The notes under the pieces are model-generated. The model made no database searches and had not been told where the DNA came from. It worked only from the letters and a program-made list of their open reading frames with translations. A stretch of 64,000 nt of DNA. Source: Candidatus Gastranaerophilales bacterium. Its GTDB lineage: Bacteria; Cyanobacteriota; Vampirovibrionia; Gastranaerophilales; Gastranaerophilaceae. This document shows, one piece after another, positions 17,200 through 28,118 of the stretch (the first letter of the stretch is position 1; each line of letters starts with the position of its first letter). A program made the translations under genes and the position numbers. Location of the stretch: contig CANQDZ010000001.1 of assembly GCA_947594025.1 (NCBI GenBank), positions 62,001 through 126,000 on the forward strand, read 5' to 3'.

Positions 17200-20100
17200 T
17201 GTTTTCAAAGTTTTTTATAGACAGACCCAGATTTGCAATAGTAATCTCGCTTGTTATATTGCTTGCGGGTCTTATTTGCCTTTCTAATTTACCTTTAGAA
17301 CAATATCCGACTATTACTCCCCCTCAGGTAACATTATCTGCATCATATCCGGGTGCTTCGGCAGAAGTTATTGAATCAACAATTGCGGCCCCTATTGAAG
17401 CGCAAGTTAACGGTGTTCAGGATATGATTTATATGTCCTCAACATCTTCAAACGGTTCATATCAGTTAAATATATTTTTTGAGGTAGGAACAGACCCCGA
17501 TATGGCGGTTGTTAACGTACAAAACAGAGCCAGCCTTGCAACCCCGAGACTTCCCTCGGAAGTTACAAAATACGGTCTTACAATCAAGCGTTCGACCCAA
17601 GGTTCAGGTATTGTAATGTATGCCTTATCATCCCCCGATGATTCCGTTGATTTCTTGACGGTCAGCAACTATGCCACCATATTTTTAAAAGACGAACTGG
17701 CTCGTGTTAAAGGCGTTGCAAACGTAAACGTATTTGGTTCAAGGGATTATTCTATAAGGGCTTGGCTTGATGCTGAAAAATTGGCATCTTTAAATGTATC
17801 GCCTGCTGAAGTAATGGAAGCGATACAACAACAAAACACCCAAGTTCCTGCAGGCGATATCGGTTCAGAACCGCTTGTAAATAAGCAGGAAATTATTTTG
17901 ACTCTGAAAACAAAAGGCAGACTTCAAGATGCGGAAGAATTTCAAGATATAGTTATCCGTTCAAATCCTGACGGAAGTGCGATAAGACTAAAAGATGTTG
18001 CACGGGTTGAACTTGCGGCTGAGGATTATAATTTCGACGGACGTACAAATTTAAAACCCATGTCAATTATTCAGGTAACACAATTATCTGATGCAAATGC
18101 CATTCAGGTTGTAGCCGACTGTAATAAAAAGATGGCAGAACTTTCTCAAAAGTTTCCAAAAGGAATTGTTTATGAAGTTCAAAGAGACCAAACAGAATTT
18201 ATTAAAGAGTCGCTTGCAGAAGTTGTAAAGGCAATTTTCCTTGCAATTTTCCTTGTAACAATGACTGTTTATCTGTTCTTGGGGGACTGGAGGGCAAGTA
18301 TAGTGCCTTTCGTTGCAATCCCTGTTTCGTTAGTCGGTACAATGATATTTTTTGCGGCACTCGGATTTTCGATAAACACCCTGACGCTTTTTGGACTGGT
18401 GCTCGCCGTAGGTACGGTAGTAGACGACGCCATAGTTGTCGTTGAAAACGTCCAAAGGCACATTGAATACGGAAAAGACCCGAGAGAATCGACGGTTATA
18501 TCAATGGAAGAAGTATCAAGTGCCGTTGTTGCAACATCACTTGTTCTTATGGCGGTATTTGTGCCCGTTGCATTTATACCGGGTATTACAGGTAAGATGT
18601 ATCAGCAATTCGCAATCACAATTGCCGTTTCAATCGGTTTTTCAACCCTTGTTGCATTAACTCTGTCACCTGCGTTGTGTGCAATAATTTTAAGAAGAAA
18701 AGATGAGCTTCCTCAAAGAACTTTCTATGAAAGATATTCGGAACTGTACAGGGAATATTGGGCAAAACACAGTACACAAAATTTAAAAAAGAAAATAAAA
18801 AATATCGGCGAATTTACGGCTTGCGCCTGGGATATATTTATCAAAAAATTTAACAGATTTTTCGATAGGGTAAGAGACAACTTTGTAGATTTTTCAAAAA
18901 CATTTATTGAAAGTCCAAAATATACGGTTTGCACTTATGTATTCCTTATTCTTTGTTTAATAGGCATACTTAAACTTATACCCACGGGCTTTCTGCCAAC
19001 GGAAGACACAGGTGCCGTTCTTACAAATATGCAGCTTGCAGACGGTACATCCTTATCTGAAACATCAAAAGTATCGGGAGATATTGAAAGACAAATAATG
19101 CAGGTAAGAGGTGTTGAAAAGGTAATTGGTCTTATCGGTATAAACGGAAGTAACAGCTCACTTGTAATCACAACCTTTAAACCGTGGAAAGAAAGAGAAG
19201 GAAGCTTCTTTGACATATTTAAAAGCAGAGAAGAAAAAGCTAAAAATGATGCAACCCTTATGGGAATTATATCTAATATAAACAGGATTACAAGCAAGTT
19301 TTATAACGTCAAAATATCAACCTTCAACCCTCCCGCAATTCAAGGTTTAGGTATGTTTGGCGGTTTTGAATATCAACTTTTGGACAAAGGGGACAGAACT
19401 CCCCAAGAACTTCTTGTGGAAGCAAATAAGCTTATAGCCTCAGCAAATGCCGACCCTTATCTGAGCGGCGTTTACACCCAGTTTAACGCAAATAACCCTC
19501 AAATTTTGGTAGACATAGATTACAGCAAGGCTCTTGCGCAAAGTATTCCCGTGTCTGAAATATACTCTGCTTTATCCGCACAATTCGGAAGGTCTTACGT
19601 AAACGACTTCAACAAATACGGTCGTGTATTTAGGGTTATGGTTCAAGCAGATGAAAAATATCGTTCAAAATTGAGTGATATGAACAAAATTTATATTAAA
19701 TCAACAAAAGGCACCATGGCACCTTTAAGCTCTGTCGTTACAGCTAAGGATACAATAGGACCGTATAGCATCAGCCGTTTTAACATGTATAAAGCAGTTG
19801 CAATAAACGGCAGCCCTGCTAAAGGTAAAAGCTCAGGCGAAGCCTTAAACGAAATGATAAAATTATCTAAGAAGCTTTTACCGAGTGATATGGACTTTGG
19901 CTGGTCAGGCATGAGCTATCAGGAAATTCAAGCCCAGGGTCAAATGGGTTCAATTCTTGTGATGTCACTTGTCTTTGTTTATTTATTCTTAGTTGCATTA
20001 TATGAAAGCTGGATGCTTCCAATCGGCGTTCTTCTAATCGCACCTATTGCAATGCTTGGTGCCGCTTTATTCCAATATATTGCAGGTTATCAGCTTGACC

Positions 20101-20492
20101 TGTATGCCCAAATCGGTCTTATTATGCTTATGGGCTTATCCGCAAAACAAGCAATTTTGGTTGTTGAATTTGCAAAAGAGGCTCATGAGGTGAAAGGTTT
20201 AAGCGTTGTTGATGCCGCAATTGAAGCCGCAATGATAAGATTTAGAGCGGTAATGATGACCGTTATTGCATTCATTTTGGGCATTTTACCTCTTGTATTT
20301 GCCGTAGGTCCGGGTTCTGAATCAAGAAGATCTTTAGGAACTACTGTATTTGGAGGTATGACAGCAGCCGCAATTGTTGGTACAATATTAGTGCCTGCAT
20401 TTTATGCACTTATTGAACGCCTTTGTTCTTGGACATTTAATAAGATGGCGGAAAGAAAAAAGCCGGAAGAAGTGAAGGATAAGAATGAATAA
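17199..20492 (+). CDS. RND multidrug efflux transporter, AcrB/HAE1 type
   Basis: 1097 aa inner-membrane proton antiporter pumping hydrophobic compounds. Starts [13 protein letters not shown], then [11 protein letters not shown] typical of HAE1 pumps. Proton relay residues are visible: the Asp pair in [13 protein letters not shown] and the Lys in [14 protein letters not shown]. Twelve membrane segments in two repeats flank two periplasmic loops. It carries an insertion of about 60 residues after the sixth helix ([15 protein letters not shown] region to FSKTFI). Middle gene of a complete tripartite operon. Confidence 0.95.
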   Translation: MFSKFFIDRPRFAIVISLVILLAGLICLSNLPLEQYPTITPPQVTLSASYPGASAEVIESTIAAPIEAQVNGVQDMIYMSSTSSNGSYQLNIFFEVGTDPDMAVVNVQNRASLATPRLPSEVTKYGLTIKRSTQGSGIVMYALSSPDDSVDFLTVSNYATIFLKDELARVKGVANVNVFGSRDYSIRAWLDAEKLASLNVSPAEVMEAIQQQNTQVPAGDIGSEPLVNKQEIILTLKTKGRLQDAEEFQDIVIRSNPDGSAIRLKDVARVELAAEDYNFDGRTNLKPMSIIQVTQLSDANAIQVVADCNKKMAELSQKFPKGIVYEVQRDQTEFIKESLAEVVKAIFLAIFLVTMTVYLFLGDWRASIVPFVAIPVSLVGTMIFFAALGFSINTLTLFGLVLAVGTVVDDAIVVVENVQRHIEYGKDPRESTVISMEEVSSAVVATSLVLMAVFVPVAFIPGITGKMYQQFAITIAVSIGFSTLVALTLSPALCAIILRRKDELPQRTFYERYSELYREYWAKHSTQNLKKKIKNIGEFTACAWDIFIKKFNRFFDRVRDNFVDFSKTFIESPKYTVCTYVFLILCLIGILKLIPTGFLPTEDTGAVLTNMQLADGTSLSETSKVSGDIERQIMQVRGVEKVIGLIGINGSNSSLVITTFKPWKEREGSFFDIFKSREEKAKNDATLMGIISNINRITSKFYNVKISTFNPPAIQGLGMFGGFEYQLLDKGDRTPQELLVEANKLIASANADPYLSGVYTQFNANNPQILVDIDYSKALAQSIPVSEIYSALSAQFGRSYVNDFNKYGRVFRVMVQADEKYRSKLSDMNKIYIKSTKGTMAPLSSVVTAKDTIGPYSISRFNMYKAVAINGSPAKGKSSGEALNEMIKLSKKLLPSDMDFGWSGMSYQEIQAQGQMGSILVMSLVFVYLFLVALYESWMLPIGVLLIAPIAMLGAALFQYIAGYQLDLYAQIGLIMLMGLSAKQAILVVEFAKEAHEVKGLSVVDAAIEAAMIRFRAVMMTVIAFILGILPLVFAVGPGSESRRSLGTTVFGGMTAAAIVGTILVPAFYALIERLCSWTFNKMAERKKPEEVKDKNE

Positions 20493-21954
20493 TAATTTTA
20501 AAAAAATTACGGTATTAGGAGTAGTTGGTTTATTAATGTTAAACACTATGGCATTTGCCATAGACGACACTAATAATAAACAACCTGAAACTAAAAAACT
20601 CACGAGGAAAGAAAAAAAGGTTGAACAAGAAAAAGAAAAATATTCAAGATATATAATACCAACGGTAAATACAATAATACCAAGCGAATTGGAATCAGAC
20701 AGACTGACTATAGAAGGCGGTGTGACAAAGTCCTTGGATTTAAATCTTGCAGACTGTCTTGAACTGGCACTTACTTACAATCCCGCTCTTAAAGCGCAAT
20801 ATGCGGAATCTGCTGCCGTTAAGACACTTAGAGGTCAAGCCTTATCTAATTGGTCGCCGACATTTAATGCAAATTTCGGAATTTCAAGATTAAAACCTGA
20901 TATGTCAAACAGTGTGTTTAATATTAGTGCAAATCCGTTTACCCACTATACTGCGGGCGAAATCAGCGTCAGAGAACTTATTTACGACTTCGGTATAACT
21001 CAAAATCTCTATAAAATGAGAAAAATTGAGTACGAAGAAAGCCTAAATGACATTGAAGCCGTTGCAAATGATATTATATGCCAGGTTAAAACAGCTTACT
21101 ATTTCCTTGTGGCAGCAATGGTTAAACAAGAAGTAATGGAAGATACGGTTTCACAATTTGAACAGACATACCAGCAGGCTTTGTCTTTTTATGAAGTTGG
21201 TATGAAACCAAAAATTGATGTTACAATAGCCTCAACGAACTTATCTGACGCCAAGGCAAAACTTATTCAGGCAAAAAATGAAGTAAGTACGGCAATTGCA
21301 GCATTAAATAACGCAATGGGGCTTCCGTTTATTGTTCCCTATACAATTGAGGATAATTTGCCTTTTGAAGAACTGGACACAAATATAAAAGAGCTTGTTG
21401 AAATTGCAAACGAAAACAGACCTGCTCTTAAAAATTCCGCACTTAGTGTAAAAGAAGCGGAACAAGCTTGGAAGTTAAGTAAACAATATGTACCAAGCTT
21501 ATATTTACAAGGTTCTTTCGGCGGCGGCGGAAATAACAACGTTGAAGTTAGAGATTATTGGAATTTTGGCGGTTATTTAAGCTTTGATTCCATTAACCCC
21601 TTTATGCTTAAAAATCAAATAGACGAACAACGCCACAGATATGAAAAACAGCAGTATGTAGCAGACGGTATGGTAAATGACATATACTATGAAATACAAA
21701 CAACCTGGGCAAATTTAATTGATGCGCAAGACAGAGTCCCTGTTGCGCTTCAATCAATGGAAACATCAAAAGAAAATTATGAACTTGCATCCGGAAGATA
21801 CAAAGTCGGCGAATCAGATGCCATAGAATTAAAGGATGCACAAATACAGTATCAAAATTCAAGACTGGCATACTACAATACTTTATTTGAATATAACAGA
21901 GAAAAAGCTAACCTTGAAAAGGCAATAGGTCAAACCCTTAAAAGTAAATCATAG
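20485..21954 (+). CDS. TolC-like outer-membrane efflux channel
   Basis: 489 aa. Signal peptide ([16 protein letters not shown], cut near residue 29), a charged linker, then two OEP repeats of long coiled helices (about 85-280 and 290-480) with the typical conserved start [17 protein letters not shown]. Overlaps the pump gene by 8 bp. Together with the two upstream genes it forms an outer-membrane-spanning exporter, direct evidence for a diderm envelope. Convergent overlap of 6 bp with the next gene. Confidence 0.92.
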   Translation: MNNNFKKITVLGVVGLLMLNTMAFAIDDTNNKQPETKKLTRKEKKVEQEKEKYSRYIIPTVNTIIPSELESDRLTIEGGVTKSLDLNLADCLELALTYNPALKAQYAESAAVKTLRGQALSNWSPTFNANFGISRLKPDMSNSVFNISANPFTHYTAGEISVRELIYDFGITQNLYKMRKIEYEESLNDIEAVANDIICQVKTAYYFLVAAMVKQEVMEDTVSQFEQTYQQALSFYEVGMKPKIDVTIASTNLSDAKAKLIQAKNEVSTAIAALNNAMGLPFIVPYTIEDNLPFEELDTNIKELVEIANENRPALKNSALSVKEAEQAWKLSKQYVPSLYLQGSFGGGGNNNVEVRDYWNFGGYLSFDSINPFMLKNQIDEQRHRYEKQQYVADGMVNDIYYEIQTTWANLIDAQDRVPVALQSMETSKENYELASGRYKVGESDAIELKDAQIQYQNSRLAYYNTLFEYNREKANLEKAIGQTLKSKS

Positions 21955-22221
21955 GTTAAAAATAAAGTAGGATTGAAATAACAAATAATACAAGAATAAA
22001 CAAAATATCCATAGAAGTTGTTTTTTGTAGTATTCATGGCTGACCATATAAAACAGGTCCCCTATTATAATAAAGCCAAACGCAAGGATAACAAATTCCT
22101 TATTTTCAGGAATAAACAAAAGCTCGGTTGCATTTAGAATATGAGGAACGACGGTCAAAAATAAAACCGCAATTAAAAAGAAAAATGACCCTATCAGGTA
22201 TTTAAACTTCGCTTTGTTCAT
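21949..22221 (-). CDS. small membrane protein, three predicted helices
   Basis: 90 aa, strongly hydrophobic: helices near 8-28, 42-60 and 66-86, with a short charged loop (VSHEYYKKQ). No family recognised. Its promoter fits the leaderless pattern and its stop overlaps that of the TolC-like gene, both typical of real genes here. Confidence 0.55.
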   Translation of the reverse strand: MNKAKFKYLIGSFFFLIAVLFLTVVPHILNATELLFIPENKEFVILAFGFIIIGDLFYMVSHEYYKKQLLWIFCLFLYYLLFQSYFIFNL

Positions 22222-22236
22222 AATCTAATTTTATCA
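22222..22236 (-). promoter_or_regulatory. extended -10 box 6 nt before the ATG at 22221 (leaderless)
   Basis: TGATAAAAT (22236-22228), TAGATT, ATG. No Shine-Dalgarno. Confidence 0.55.
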
Positions 22237-22263
22237 CAAATTGTTTTTATTTTTAAAAAATTA

Positions 22264-22272
22264 TGATAAAAT
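22264..22272 (+). promoter_or_regulatory. extended -10 box upstream of the secreted OB-fold-like gene
   Basis: TGATAAAAT ends 25 nt before the ATG at 22298. The predicted leader of about 19 nt carries a GGAG Shine-Dalgarno, so this gene contrasts with its leaderless divergent neighbour. Confidence 0.5.
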
Positions 22273-22297
22273 GTTATTAAATAAATATGGAGTCGAA

Positions 22298-22753
22298 ATG
22301 AGCAGAAAAGTTATAAATTTGGGTTTATTTTTTATATTGTCAATTACGTTGTGCGCAACAAATATTTATGCGGATAGCGCGTCAAATGCATCGTATAAAG
22401 AAACGTCCGCACTTGAGATTGTCAACAAACCAAGCGAATATGTAAATAAAAATATTCAAATTACGGCAAAATTTGATAAATTTACAATTCTCGGACTTGA
22501 TTATCCTGAAGCTATGAGGAGTAGTGAAGAATACGTCGGAATTGCAATTCAAAGAGATGATGTTACGGACCATAACATCCCGTTATCTGAAATGAAATTA
22601 TTTATTAAACAAAAAAATGCAGAAAAGTTTGCGGATTTAGATACAGGAGATGTTATACAGATACAAGGAAAAGTATTTTCAGCCGCTCTTGGCGATCCTT
22701 GGGTAGATATTGAAAAAATTACTATATTGAAAAAGGCAGAAGAAAAAGAATAG
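22298..22753 (+). CDS. secreted OB-fold-like protein, unknown function
   Basis: 151 aa. The start at 22298 is chosen for its GGAG Shine-Dalgarno and because a signal peptide begins there (VINLGLFFILSITLCATNIYA). The mature 130 residues look like one small beta-barrel: NIQITAKFDKFTILG, a central EYVGIAIQRDD strand, and DTGDVIQIQGKVFS, the typical end of an OB-fold. Possibly periplasmic ligand- or protein-binding. It runs into the GH57 gene after 1 nt, so they are co-transcribed. Confidence 0.65.
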   Translation: MSRKVINLGLFFILSITLCATNIYADSASNASYKETSALEIVNKPSEYVNKNIQITAKFDKFTILGLDYPEAMRSSEEYVGIAIQRDDVTDHNIPLSEMKLFIKQKNAEKFADLDTGDVIQIQGKVFSAALGDPWVDIEKITILKKAEEKE

Positions 22754-22754
22754 T

Positions 22755-25277
22755 ATGGAAGAAAACAAAAAGTATTTAACAATCCACGGGCATTTTTATC
22801 AACCGCCGCGCGAAAACCCGTGGCTTGAGGAAATAGAGTATCAGGAAAGCGCAAAACCATTTCATAACTGGAATTCAAGAATATCATACGAATGTTACGA
22901 ACCAAACTCTGTTGCAAGAATAGCGGGATATGATAACAGGGTTTTAAATATTGTTAATAACTATGAGTATATGAGTTTTAATTTTGGACCGACGCTTTTA
23001 TCTTGGATGCAAAAATATGCTTCAAAAACATACAAAAAAATACTTCTTGCAGATAAAAATTCGAGAAAAATGTACGGCGGACATTCTTGCGCCATTGCTC
23101 AAGTGTACAACCATATTATTATGCCTCTTGCAAATGAGAGAGATAAACATACCCAAGTCATATGGGGTATGAGAGATTATGAAACGCGTTTCGGTCATAA
23201 GCCTGAAGGTATGTGGCTTGCAGAAACGGCAACCGATGAAGCAACTCTTGAAGTTTTAATTAAAAATGGAATTAAATTTACCATTTTGTCTCCATACCAA
23301 GCGGAAAAAGTAAGGAAATTCGGGGATAAAGATTGGCAGGATGTAAGCTGGGGGAGCATTGACCCGTCTATGCCTTACAGATATTTTTCAAAGGAAAATC
23401 CCAAAAAATATATTGATATATTCTTTTATGACGGTTCAATATCAAAGTCTGTTGCCTTTGATGAGCTTCTAAAAAACGGGGATAAATTTGCAAACAGATT
23501 AAACGACGGCTATGTCGAAGCAAGAAACAGGACACAGCTTGTAAATATTGCAACTGACGGAGAAAGCTATGGTCACCATACAAAATTTGGAGATATGGCA
23601 CTTTCTTACGTTTTAACCATAAAAGCAAAAGAATTAGGTTTTACAATTACAAACTACGGACAATTTTTAGAAAAATATCCTCCGACGCATGAAGTTATAG
23701 TAAAACCCGAATCAGCTTGGAGCTGCAGCCACGGTGTCGGACGCTGGGTAGAAGATTGCGGCTGCTCAACGGGCGCACAACCGGGATGGAACCAAAGGTG
23801 GAGAACGCCTTTAAGAAAAGCTCTTGATAACTTAAGAGATGAACTTGTAGTTCTATGTCAAATAGAAGGTTCAAAATATTTTAAAGATTTTTGGCAGGCA
23901 AGAAATGATTATATAGAAGTCATTTTAGATAGAAGCCCTGAAAACGTAAAGAAATTCTTGACGAAACATCAAAAGAAAAAATTATCCCAAAAGGACAAAG
24001 TGAACGCAATAAAGCTTCTGGAAATTCAAAGACAAACACAATTGATGTACACAAGCTGCGGTTGGTTCTTCGCCGATATTTCAGGCATTGAAACAACACA
24101 GATTATGAAATATGCCTCAAGGGCAATTGAGCTTGCTTCATGTTTTACAAAGCAAAATCTTGAACAACCGTTTTTGAATACATTATCAAAAGCGATAAGC
24201 AACCTTGAATTCCACGGAACAGGCAAAGATTTATATGAAAAATATGTAAGAACCGCAAGAATAACTACAGACCAGCTGGCGAGTCATTATGCGATATCCT
24301 CAATCCTTGTTCCCGTCGCAGAATTAAAAGATATATATTGCTATAATACGCACAAAATAAAATACAAGAAAAATAAATACAAAAACGCAACTCTTGTAAT
24401 TGGCGAAGTCGAAATTGAATCAACAATTACACTTGAAAGCACGTTAAAAAAATTTGCAGCCATTGCAACAGATGAAGGCGACGTTTGCTGCGCAATATTA
24501 AAAGAAGAAAAATATGAAGACGTATTGTCACATCTCAAAAAGTTTGAAGAAGAATGCGGCAAAAAGGAAGATGCAAATAAATTTAAAATATTCAAAAAAT
24601 GTTTTAAAGGAAACTACTATACCTTAAAAGAAGTTCTGATAGACAGACGAAAACTCCTTATGAACAGGTTTTTCGGGCGTGAAATTGCAAGTCTTAAAAA
24701 AGTCTATAACGACATTTATAAGGATTACAAGGTTTCCGTTTCTCACCTTACAAATTTAGGACTTGATATTCCTGAAGTATTCAGAATTGCCGCAAAATAC
24801 ACAATATGTACAAAAATTGAGTCTGCGCTTGAAAAGCAGGAAGATTACGGAGATAAAAAATTCACGGATATGCTGACTGCTCTAAAACAAGATGCGGATA
24901 AATTTAATATTGACATAAGCAAAACAAACGCAGGCGAAATTATAAGAAAAAAAATCCAAAAACAACTTTTAAAATTATCCGCCTCTCAAAATATGAAAAT
25001 GGCGCAAGAAGTATTGGAGTCTTGTGAAGTTATTAATATTCTCGGCATTCGTGTTGATGTCAGAGTTGCTCAAAATATTTATTTTGAAGATATTTACAAA
25101 AAACTGGGAACACTTGCAAGCAAACTTGAAAGCGCACCATTAAAAGAAAAGAACAAAGAAAGACGCTTGGCGCTGTTACTTTTAAGAATAGGTGAAGCTT
25201 TAAATATCAACACGGATTTTTACAAAAACGTTATAGACAGAGCCACCCTTCCGAGGCCTCAGGGCAAATTGTGCTAA
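22755..25277 (+). CDS. glycoside hydrolase family 57 protein with DUF3536-type C-terminus
   Basis: 840 aa cytoplasmic enzyme. N-terminal GH57 barrel: LTIHGHFYQPPRENPW, GMWLAETATD (expected nucleophile Glu) and ATDGESYGHHTKFG (expected acid/base Asp). A cysteine-rich WSCSHGVGRWVEDCGCSTG follows, then a long helical C-terminal region (about 380-830) as in the DUF3536 group common in cyanobacteria. GH57 enzymes act on alpha-glucans such as glycogen, but this subgroup is poorly characterised. No signal peptide. It shares its stop bases CTAA with the convergent gene. Confidence 0.85.
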   Translation: MEENKKYLTIHGHFYQPPRENPWLEEIEYQESAKPFHNWNSRISYECYEPNSVARIAGYDNRVLNIVNNYEYMSFNFGPTLLSWMQKYASKTYKKILLADKNSRKMYGGHSCAIAQVYNHIIMPLANERDKHTQVIWGMRDYETRFGHKPEGMWLAETATDEATLEVLIKNGIKFTILSPYQAEKVRKFGDKDWQDVSWGSIDPSMPYRYFSKENPKKYIDIFFYDGSISKSVAFDELLKNGDKFANRLNDGYVEARNRTQLVNIATDGESYGHHTKFGDMALSYVLTIKAKELGFTITNYGQFLEKYPPTHEVIVKPESAWSCSHGVGRWVEDCGCSTGAQPGWNQRWRTPLRKALDNLRDELVVLCQIEGSKYFKDFWQARNDYIEVILDRSPENVKKFLTKHQKKKLSQKDKVNAIKLLEIQRQTQLMYTSCGWFFADISGIETTQIMKYASRAIELASCFTKQNLEQPFLNTLSKAISNLEFHGTGKDLYEKYVRTARITTDQLASHYAISSILVPVAELKDIYCYNTHKIKYKKNKYKNATLVIGEVEIESTITLESTLKKFAAIATDEGDVCCAILKEEKYEDVLSHLKKFEEECGKKEDANKFKIFKKCFKGNYYTLKEVLIDRRKLLMNRFFGREIASLKKVYNDIYKDYKVSVSHLTNLGLDIPEVFRIAAKYTICTKIESALEKQEDYGDKKFTDMLTALKQDADKFNIDISKTNAGEIIRKKIQKQLLKLSASQNMKMAQEVLESCEVINILGIRVDVRVAQNIYFEDIYKKLGTLASKLESAPLKEKNKERRLALLLLRIGEALNINTDFYKNVIDRATLPRPQGKLC

Positions 25278-26110
25278 GATTCCAAGTTTAAGTTATTTAT
25301 TTCGCCGCCTATGATTATAATCATGGCGGTATATTGAAGCCATACCATCATAATTGCAACACCTGCAATTGAGCCGTAGACTTTGTTATACGTTCCAAAA
25401 GAATCAACGTAGAGAGAAAATAACCAAGAACCAAATAACCACATTATGCAGAAAAACAATGAGCCGGGAATAACACTTTTTCTTTTTGATGAAAAATCAA
25501 CCGAGGGCAATACGTAATAGTTAAATGCAGCAAATATAAATAAAAGGGCGAAAGCCAAAGGCCAGCGCAAAAACGAAAGAATATTTTCACTCCCTTGAAG
25601 AAAATAAACATGCCTGCTCAAAAAATCTATTATTACATTTCCGAGAACAATCAGGTTAAAGCTTAAAAGCAGGAAAAAAGTATTTACGAAAACAATAACA
25701 AGAGATAAAAGCCTCACCTGTAAAAAACTTCTTCTTTCCTTAACGCCGTTTGCTTTATTTAACGCTTTAATTATTGAACTTATGACGTTTGATGCCAAAA
25801 ACAGTGTGACAAAAAAACCGATAATCGCAACAAACCCGTCGTTTTTTGAAGACATAATTTCTCTTAAAAATATTTTAATTAAATTTGTCACATCACTTGG
25901 TGTCATAAATGAAATAAAATGTATAATTTTAGTTACAAGAAATTTTTTACCTATGAGCCCAAAGACAGCCGTCAAAAATAACATTAAGGGGAATATCCCC
26001 ATTGTCATCATATAGGAAACCTCTGCGGATATTCCAAAGTAATCCTCGTTCGTAATGCTTTTTATAATATGTCTAAAATATTTCGAAAGAACGCTATAAG
26101 TTTTTTTCAT
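25274..26110 (-). CDS. YihY/BrkB family inner-membrane protein
   Basis: 278 aa, about six membrane helices. Family signatures are AEVSYMMTMGIFPLMLFLTA at the start and YGSIAGVAIMMVWLQYTAMIIIIGGEIN at the end. The old label RNase BN for this family is not supported by its membrane nature; the function is unknown. It overlaps the 3' end of the nrnA-like gene by 17 bp and is in the same operon. Confidence 0.85.
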   Translation of the reverse strand: MKKTYSVLSKYFRHIIKSITNEDYFGISAEVSYMMTMGIFPLMLFLTAVFGLIGKKFLVTKIIHFISFMTPSDVTNLIKIFLREIMSSKNDGFVAIIGFFVTLFLASNVISSIIKALNKANGVKERRSFLQVRLLSLVIVFVNTFFLLLSFNLIVLGNVIIDFLSRHVYFLQGSENILSFLRWPLAFALLFIFAAFNYYVLPSVDFSSKRKSVIPGSLFFCIMWLFGSWLFSLYVDSFGTYNKVYGSIAGVAIMMVWLQYTAMIIIIGGEINNLNLES

Positions 26111-27050
26111 ATTTTTTTATTTCTGCAATTAAGGTTTCAACCGCATCATCCAAAGGTAAATTTATAGTACAGCCTGCGGAATTTTTATGTCCGCCGCCTG
26201 AGAATTTTTCCGTAATTTGTGTAAGGTCAAAATTTTTACTTCTTAAACTTATCTTTGTACTGTTATTTGAAGTTTCCTTTGCAGCAAATGCTATTTCAAC
26301 CGTATCTATGCTTCTTATTGTTTCGCATATTCCATCCGTGTGTTCGTTTTTTGCATTAAATTCTCTAAGCAGACTGTTTGGAATTTTAGTATATGCAACT
26401 TTGTCATTACATAAAAATTTAGTGTTTGAAACACAATGGCTTTGAAGCAAAACCATTTCTTTTGCCTTTGAGTCATAACATTTTTTTGAGATTTCAACAT
26501 TGCTTATACCTGTAGATAATAATTCTTTTGCAGCATCAAAGGTATGTTCTTTTGCATTTTCGTACCTGAAACACCCTGTGTCTGTTAATATTGCCACATA
26601 CAGACAGGTTGCAATGTCTTTCGTAATTTTTGTTTTTGTTTCCTTGAAATAGTCAAACAAAACCTCTCCGCAGCTTGAGGCTTCAGGGTTTACCAGATTA
26701 TATCCTGCAAAATTCGGGTTTGTTTTATGGTGATCAAAGTTTATTGTAACTTTAGCGGTATTAAATATCTTTTTGCCAAGTCTTATAACTCTGTCAATTG
26801 CCGCAACATCGACGGTAATCACTGTATCATAGATATTTTGCACATTATCAAAAGTTTTCGCTTCGTTAATTGAAGGCAAAAAAGAATACATTTTGGGGTA
26901 TGGGTCCGTTTGTATGAGCATGTCGGCTTTCTCGCCTATTGCAAGTTTTAGTGCACACATTGAACCCAGCGTATCTCCGTCAGGATTTATGTGAGATATA
27001 ATAAGTATTTTTTTTGCATCGTTGATTTGCGCTCGGATTTGCTTTATCAT
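26094..27050 (-). CDS. DHH/DHHA1 phosphoesterase, NrnA-like oligoribonuclease/pAp phosphatase
   Basis: 318 aa. DHH motifs: ISHINPDGDTLGSM, the Asp in VTVDVAA, FDHHKTNPNFAG, and ILTDTGCFRYEN; C-terminal DHHA1 with GGGHKNSAGCTI. NrnA-type enzymes degrade short RNA and dephosphorylate pAp, feeding RNA turnover and sulfur metabolism. The start is the ATG at 27050: an upstream TTG at 27068 would read through the -10 box. The neighbouring BrkB gene overlaps its end. Confidence 0.88.
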   Translation of the reverse strand: MIKQIRAQINDAKKILIISHINPDGDTLGSMCALKLAIGEKADMLIQTDPYPKMYSFLPSINEAKTFDNVQNIYDTVITVDVAAIDRVIRLGKKIFNTAKVTINFDHHKTNPNFAGYNLVNPEASSCGEVLFDYFKETKTKITKDIATCLYVAILTDTGCFRYENAKEHTFDAAKELLSTGISNVEISKKCYDSKAKEMVLLQSHCVSNTKFLCNDKVAYTKIPNSLLREFNAKNEHTDGICETIRSIDTVEIAFAAKETSNNSTKISLRSKNFDLTQITEKFSGGGHKNSAGCTINLPLDDAVETLIAEIKKYEKNL

Positions 27051-27065
27051 ATTTAAAAGATAGCA
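27051..27065 (-). promoter_or_regulatory. extended -10 box 6 nt before the nrnA-like ATG (leaderless)
   Basis: TGCTATCTT (27065-27057), TTAAAT, ATG at 27050. TATCTT is a weak -10 but has the TGn extension. Confidence 0.45.
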
Positions 27066-27089
27066 CAAAATAGGGTTTAAGCCAACAGC

Positions 27090-28118
27090 ATGGAATTAAC
27101 GATACACCTTCTTTTAATAGTATTCCTTTTATTACTTGTAGTATTTGTATGCGGTATTTTCACAAATGCCGTTGAAAATCTCGGTTGTTCGTTAAAAATC
27201 GGCTCAAGTGCGGTAGGTTCCATTTTCGCAGCGATAGGTACGGCACTCCCTGAAACAATTGTCCCTCTGGTCGCAATAATAGGAACATACCTGACGGGCG
27301 GAGATTTAAACACGGGTTCAAGTATCGGAATTGGCGCCATTTTAGGTTCTTCATTTTTAATTACAACTCTTGCCATGTTTTTTTCAGGCATTACCGCAAC
27401 TTATTATTTTAAAAGAGGAAAAAGAGGATCTGAAATTTTAATTGATACAAAATCATATTTAAGAGATATAAGATATTTTGTCATCTCTTATATGATTGCG
27501 GTATTTTCAATATTTATAAAATCGTACTGTTTAAAATGTCTTGCCGGAATTTTCCTTATTTGTTATTACGTTTTGTACGCGATAAGAAGTATTATAAAGG
27601 CGAAAGGACTTGAAGATAATGAGGCTGACACTCTTATACTGTGCAGAATATGCAAAACAAAATTGTGTATGGCGCTTATTATCTTACAGCTTATAATATC
27701 TTTTATTCTGCTTATCGTAGTTTCTCACTTCTTTATAAGCGAGATAAAATATTTAGCGGATGCGTTTAAAATATCTCCGTTGATTTTAAGTATATTGATA
27801 TCACCCGTTGCAACGGAACTACCCGAGATTATAAACAGCTCAATTTGGATTAAAAACAAAAAAGATAACCTTGCAATTTCAAACCTGACGGGCGCAATTG
27901 TTTTTCAAAGTACAATTCCTATGTCTATAGGCATGCTGATGACACCTTGGATATTTGATTACAGCGGAATTGTAAATGTCACAATGGTGCTTATGGCAAT
28001 ATTATTCTTATATGGAAGTGTAAAGATAAATCAAAAGCTTGAAATAAAAAATCTTCTGTTTTCAGGCTTATTTTATGCGCTCTTTATATTAATTATTCTT
28101 TTTGAAAAATTAATTTGA
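27090..28118 (+). CDS. sodium/calcium exchanger family (CaCA) antiporter
   Basis: 342 aa, about ten membrane helices in two inverted halves. The alpha repeats are GSIFAAIGTALPETIVPLVA and SPVATELPEIINSS, each with the ion-binding Glu in (G)T-x-LPE. A hydrophilic loop of about 25 residues separates the halves. This is the YrbG type, moving a cation against Na+ or H+ at the inner membrane; ion preference cannot be read. Single-gene unit, overlapping convergent folD by 9 bp. Confidence 0.85.
   Translation: MELTIHLLLIVFLLLLVVFVCGIFTNAVENLGCSLKIGSSAVGSIFAAIGTALPETIVPLVAIIGTYLTGGDLNTGSSIGIGAILGSSFLITTLAMFFSGITATYYFKRGKRGSEILIDTKSYLRDIRYFVISYMIAVFSIFIKSYCLKCLAGIFLICYYVLYAIRSIIKAKGLEDNEADTLILCRICKTKLCMALIILQLIISFILLIVVSHFFISEIKYLADAFKISPLILSILISPVATELPEIINSSIWIKNKKDNLAISNLTGAIVFQSTIPMSIGMLMTPWIFDYSGIVNVTMVLMAILFLYGSVKINQKLEIKNLLFSGLFYALFILIILFEKLI

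Noticed and set aside
25274-26110. RNase BN annotation
   Set aside because: The sequence is an integral membrane BrkB/YihY protein; real RNase BN/Z is a soluble metallo-beta-lactamase fold.
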